Assembly: GCA_002509485.1 (NCBI GenBank)
Contig: DAWO01000067.1
Location: 1-5,093 of the forward strand
Direction: 5' to 3'
Source: Methanolinea sp. UBA477
Lineage (GTDB): Archaea; Halobacteriota; Methanomicrobia; Methanomicrobiales; Methanospirillaceae
Length of the DNA stretch: 5,093 nt
In this document: positions 5,017-5,093 of the stretch, one piece after another
Layout of the letters: every line of letters starts with the position of its first letter
How positions within the stretch are numbered: position 1 is the stretch's first letter
Notes under the pieces: model-generated
The model's database searches: none
The model's input: the letters and a program-made list of their open reading frames with translations, nothing else
Told to the model about the DNA's origin: nothing
Position numbers and translations under genes: made by a program

Positions 5017-5093
5017 TTCTGTTCTGAATGGAGTCCCCGGGGTATAATGTGACTCACCAGAATCGGTACGCCCTGATATTATCCTGTTCCGCC
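5017..5093. repeat. 77-bp exact direct repeat, second copy
   Basis: This is the second copy of the block at 4808-4884, truncated by the window edge. Single-base differences just before it (4807 versus 5016, 4802 versus 5011) mark the left boundary of perfect identity. Confidence 0.9.

Larger units (their letters stand above)
4774..5093. repeat. Tandem array of degenerate 65-74 bp units
   Basis: Five units run head to tail: 4774-4838 (65 bp), 4839-4912 (74), 4913-4980 (68), 4981-5047 (67) and 5048-5093 (46, cut by the window end). The shared core runs TGTGA-n-TCACC, then GAAYCGGTRSGYCCTG, an AT-rich stretch, CTGTTCYG, a GAATGGWG segment, an inverted repeat, and often ATAA at the end. Units 1 and 3 carry GAACCGGTGGGTCCTG; units 2, 4 and 5 carry GAATCGGTACGCCCTG. 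Unit lengths are not multiples of three, so the array is not a repeated protein segment. The first unit overlaps the last codons of the TBP gene. There are no unique spacers between constant repeats, so it is not a CRISPR array. Function unknown. Confidence 0.88.

Noticed and set aside
4774..5093. CRISPR array
   Set aside because: The whole unit of 65-74 bp is similar from copy to copy; there are no unique spacers between constant short repeats, and no cas gene is near.

Overview
The window comes from an archaeon, most probably a methanogen of the Methanomicrobia (Methanomicrobiales-like). The firmest evidence is a complete TATA-box-binding protein (TBP) gene, which bacteria lack. The two large genes resemble the medium-chain acyl-CoA synthetases described from methanogens, and gene starts are preceded by AT-rich TATA-like sequences rather than strong Shine-Dalgarno sites. 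The order-level placement is inference from protein style, not from a database search.

Layout. Positions 1-263 (minus strand) hold a type II toxin-antitoxin pair: a small antitoxin gene followed, with a 1-nt TAATG overlap, by the first 25 codons of a RelE/ParE-like toxin that runs off the window edge. Positions 264-642 are non-coding apart from the antitoxin promoter and a few inverted repeats. Positions 643-4090 (minus strand) hold two tandem paralogous AMP-forming acyl-CoA synthetase genes of 558 and 555 codons, separated by 103 bp. That gap has T-tracts (minus strand) that could end the upstream transcript, and a promoter-like element also found upstream of the other copy. Positions 4091-4211 are a divergent intergenic region. 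Positions 4212-4778 (plus strand) encode the TBP. From inside the TBP stop region to the window end (4774-5093) lies a tandem array of degenerate 65-74 bp units with internal dyads, which continues past the window.

How the parts relate. The two synthetases keep the full set of adenylate-forming motifs and should activate carboxylic acids to acyl-CoA with ATP. Their acid substrates cannot be read from the sequence. Each has its own TATA-like element preceded by the same 10-bp AAAAAGACAG, so they are probably separately initiated but similarly controlled. The TBP may be one of several in the genome, as in many Methanomicrobia. A link to the neighbouring metabolic genes is only suggested by the divergent arrangement. 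The toxin-antitoxin pair looks like an independent module.

The least ordinary parts are the array behind the TBP gene, including a 77-bp exact higher-order copy and dyads that survive sequence change; the altered ATP-binding loop in both synthetases; and a strongly homogenised 92-bp patch shared by the two paralogues. I found no convincing new multi-gene system.
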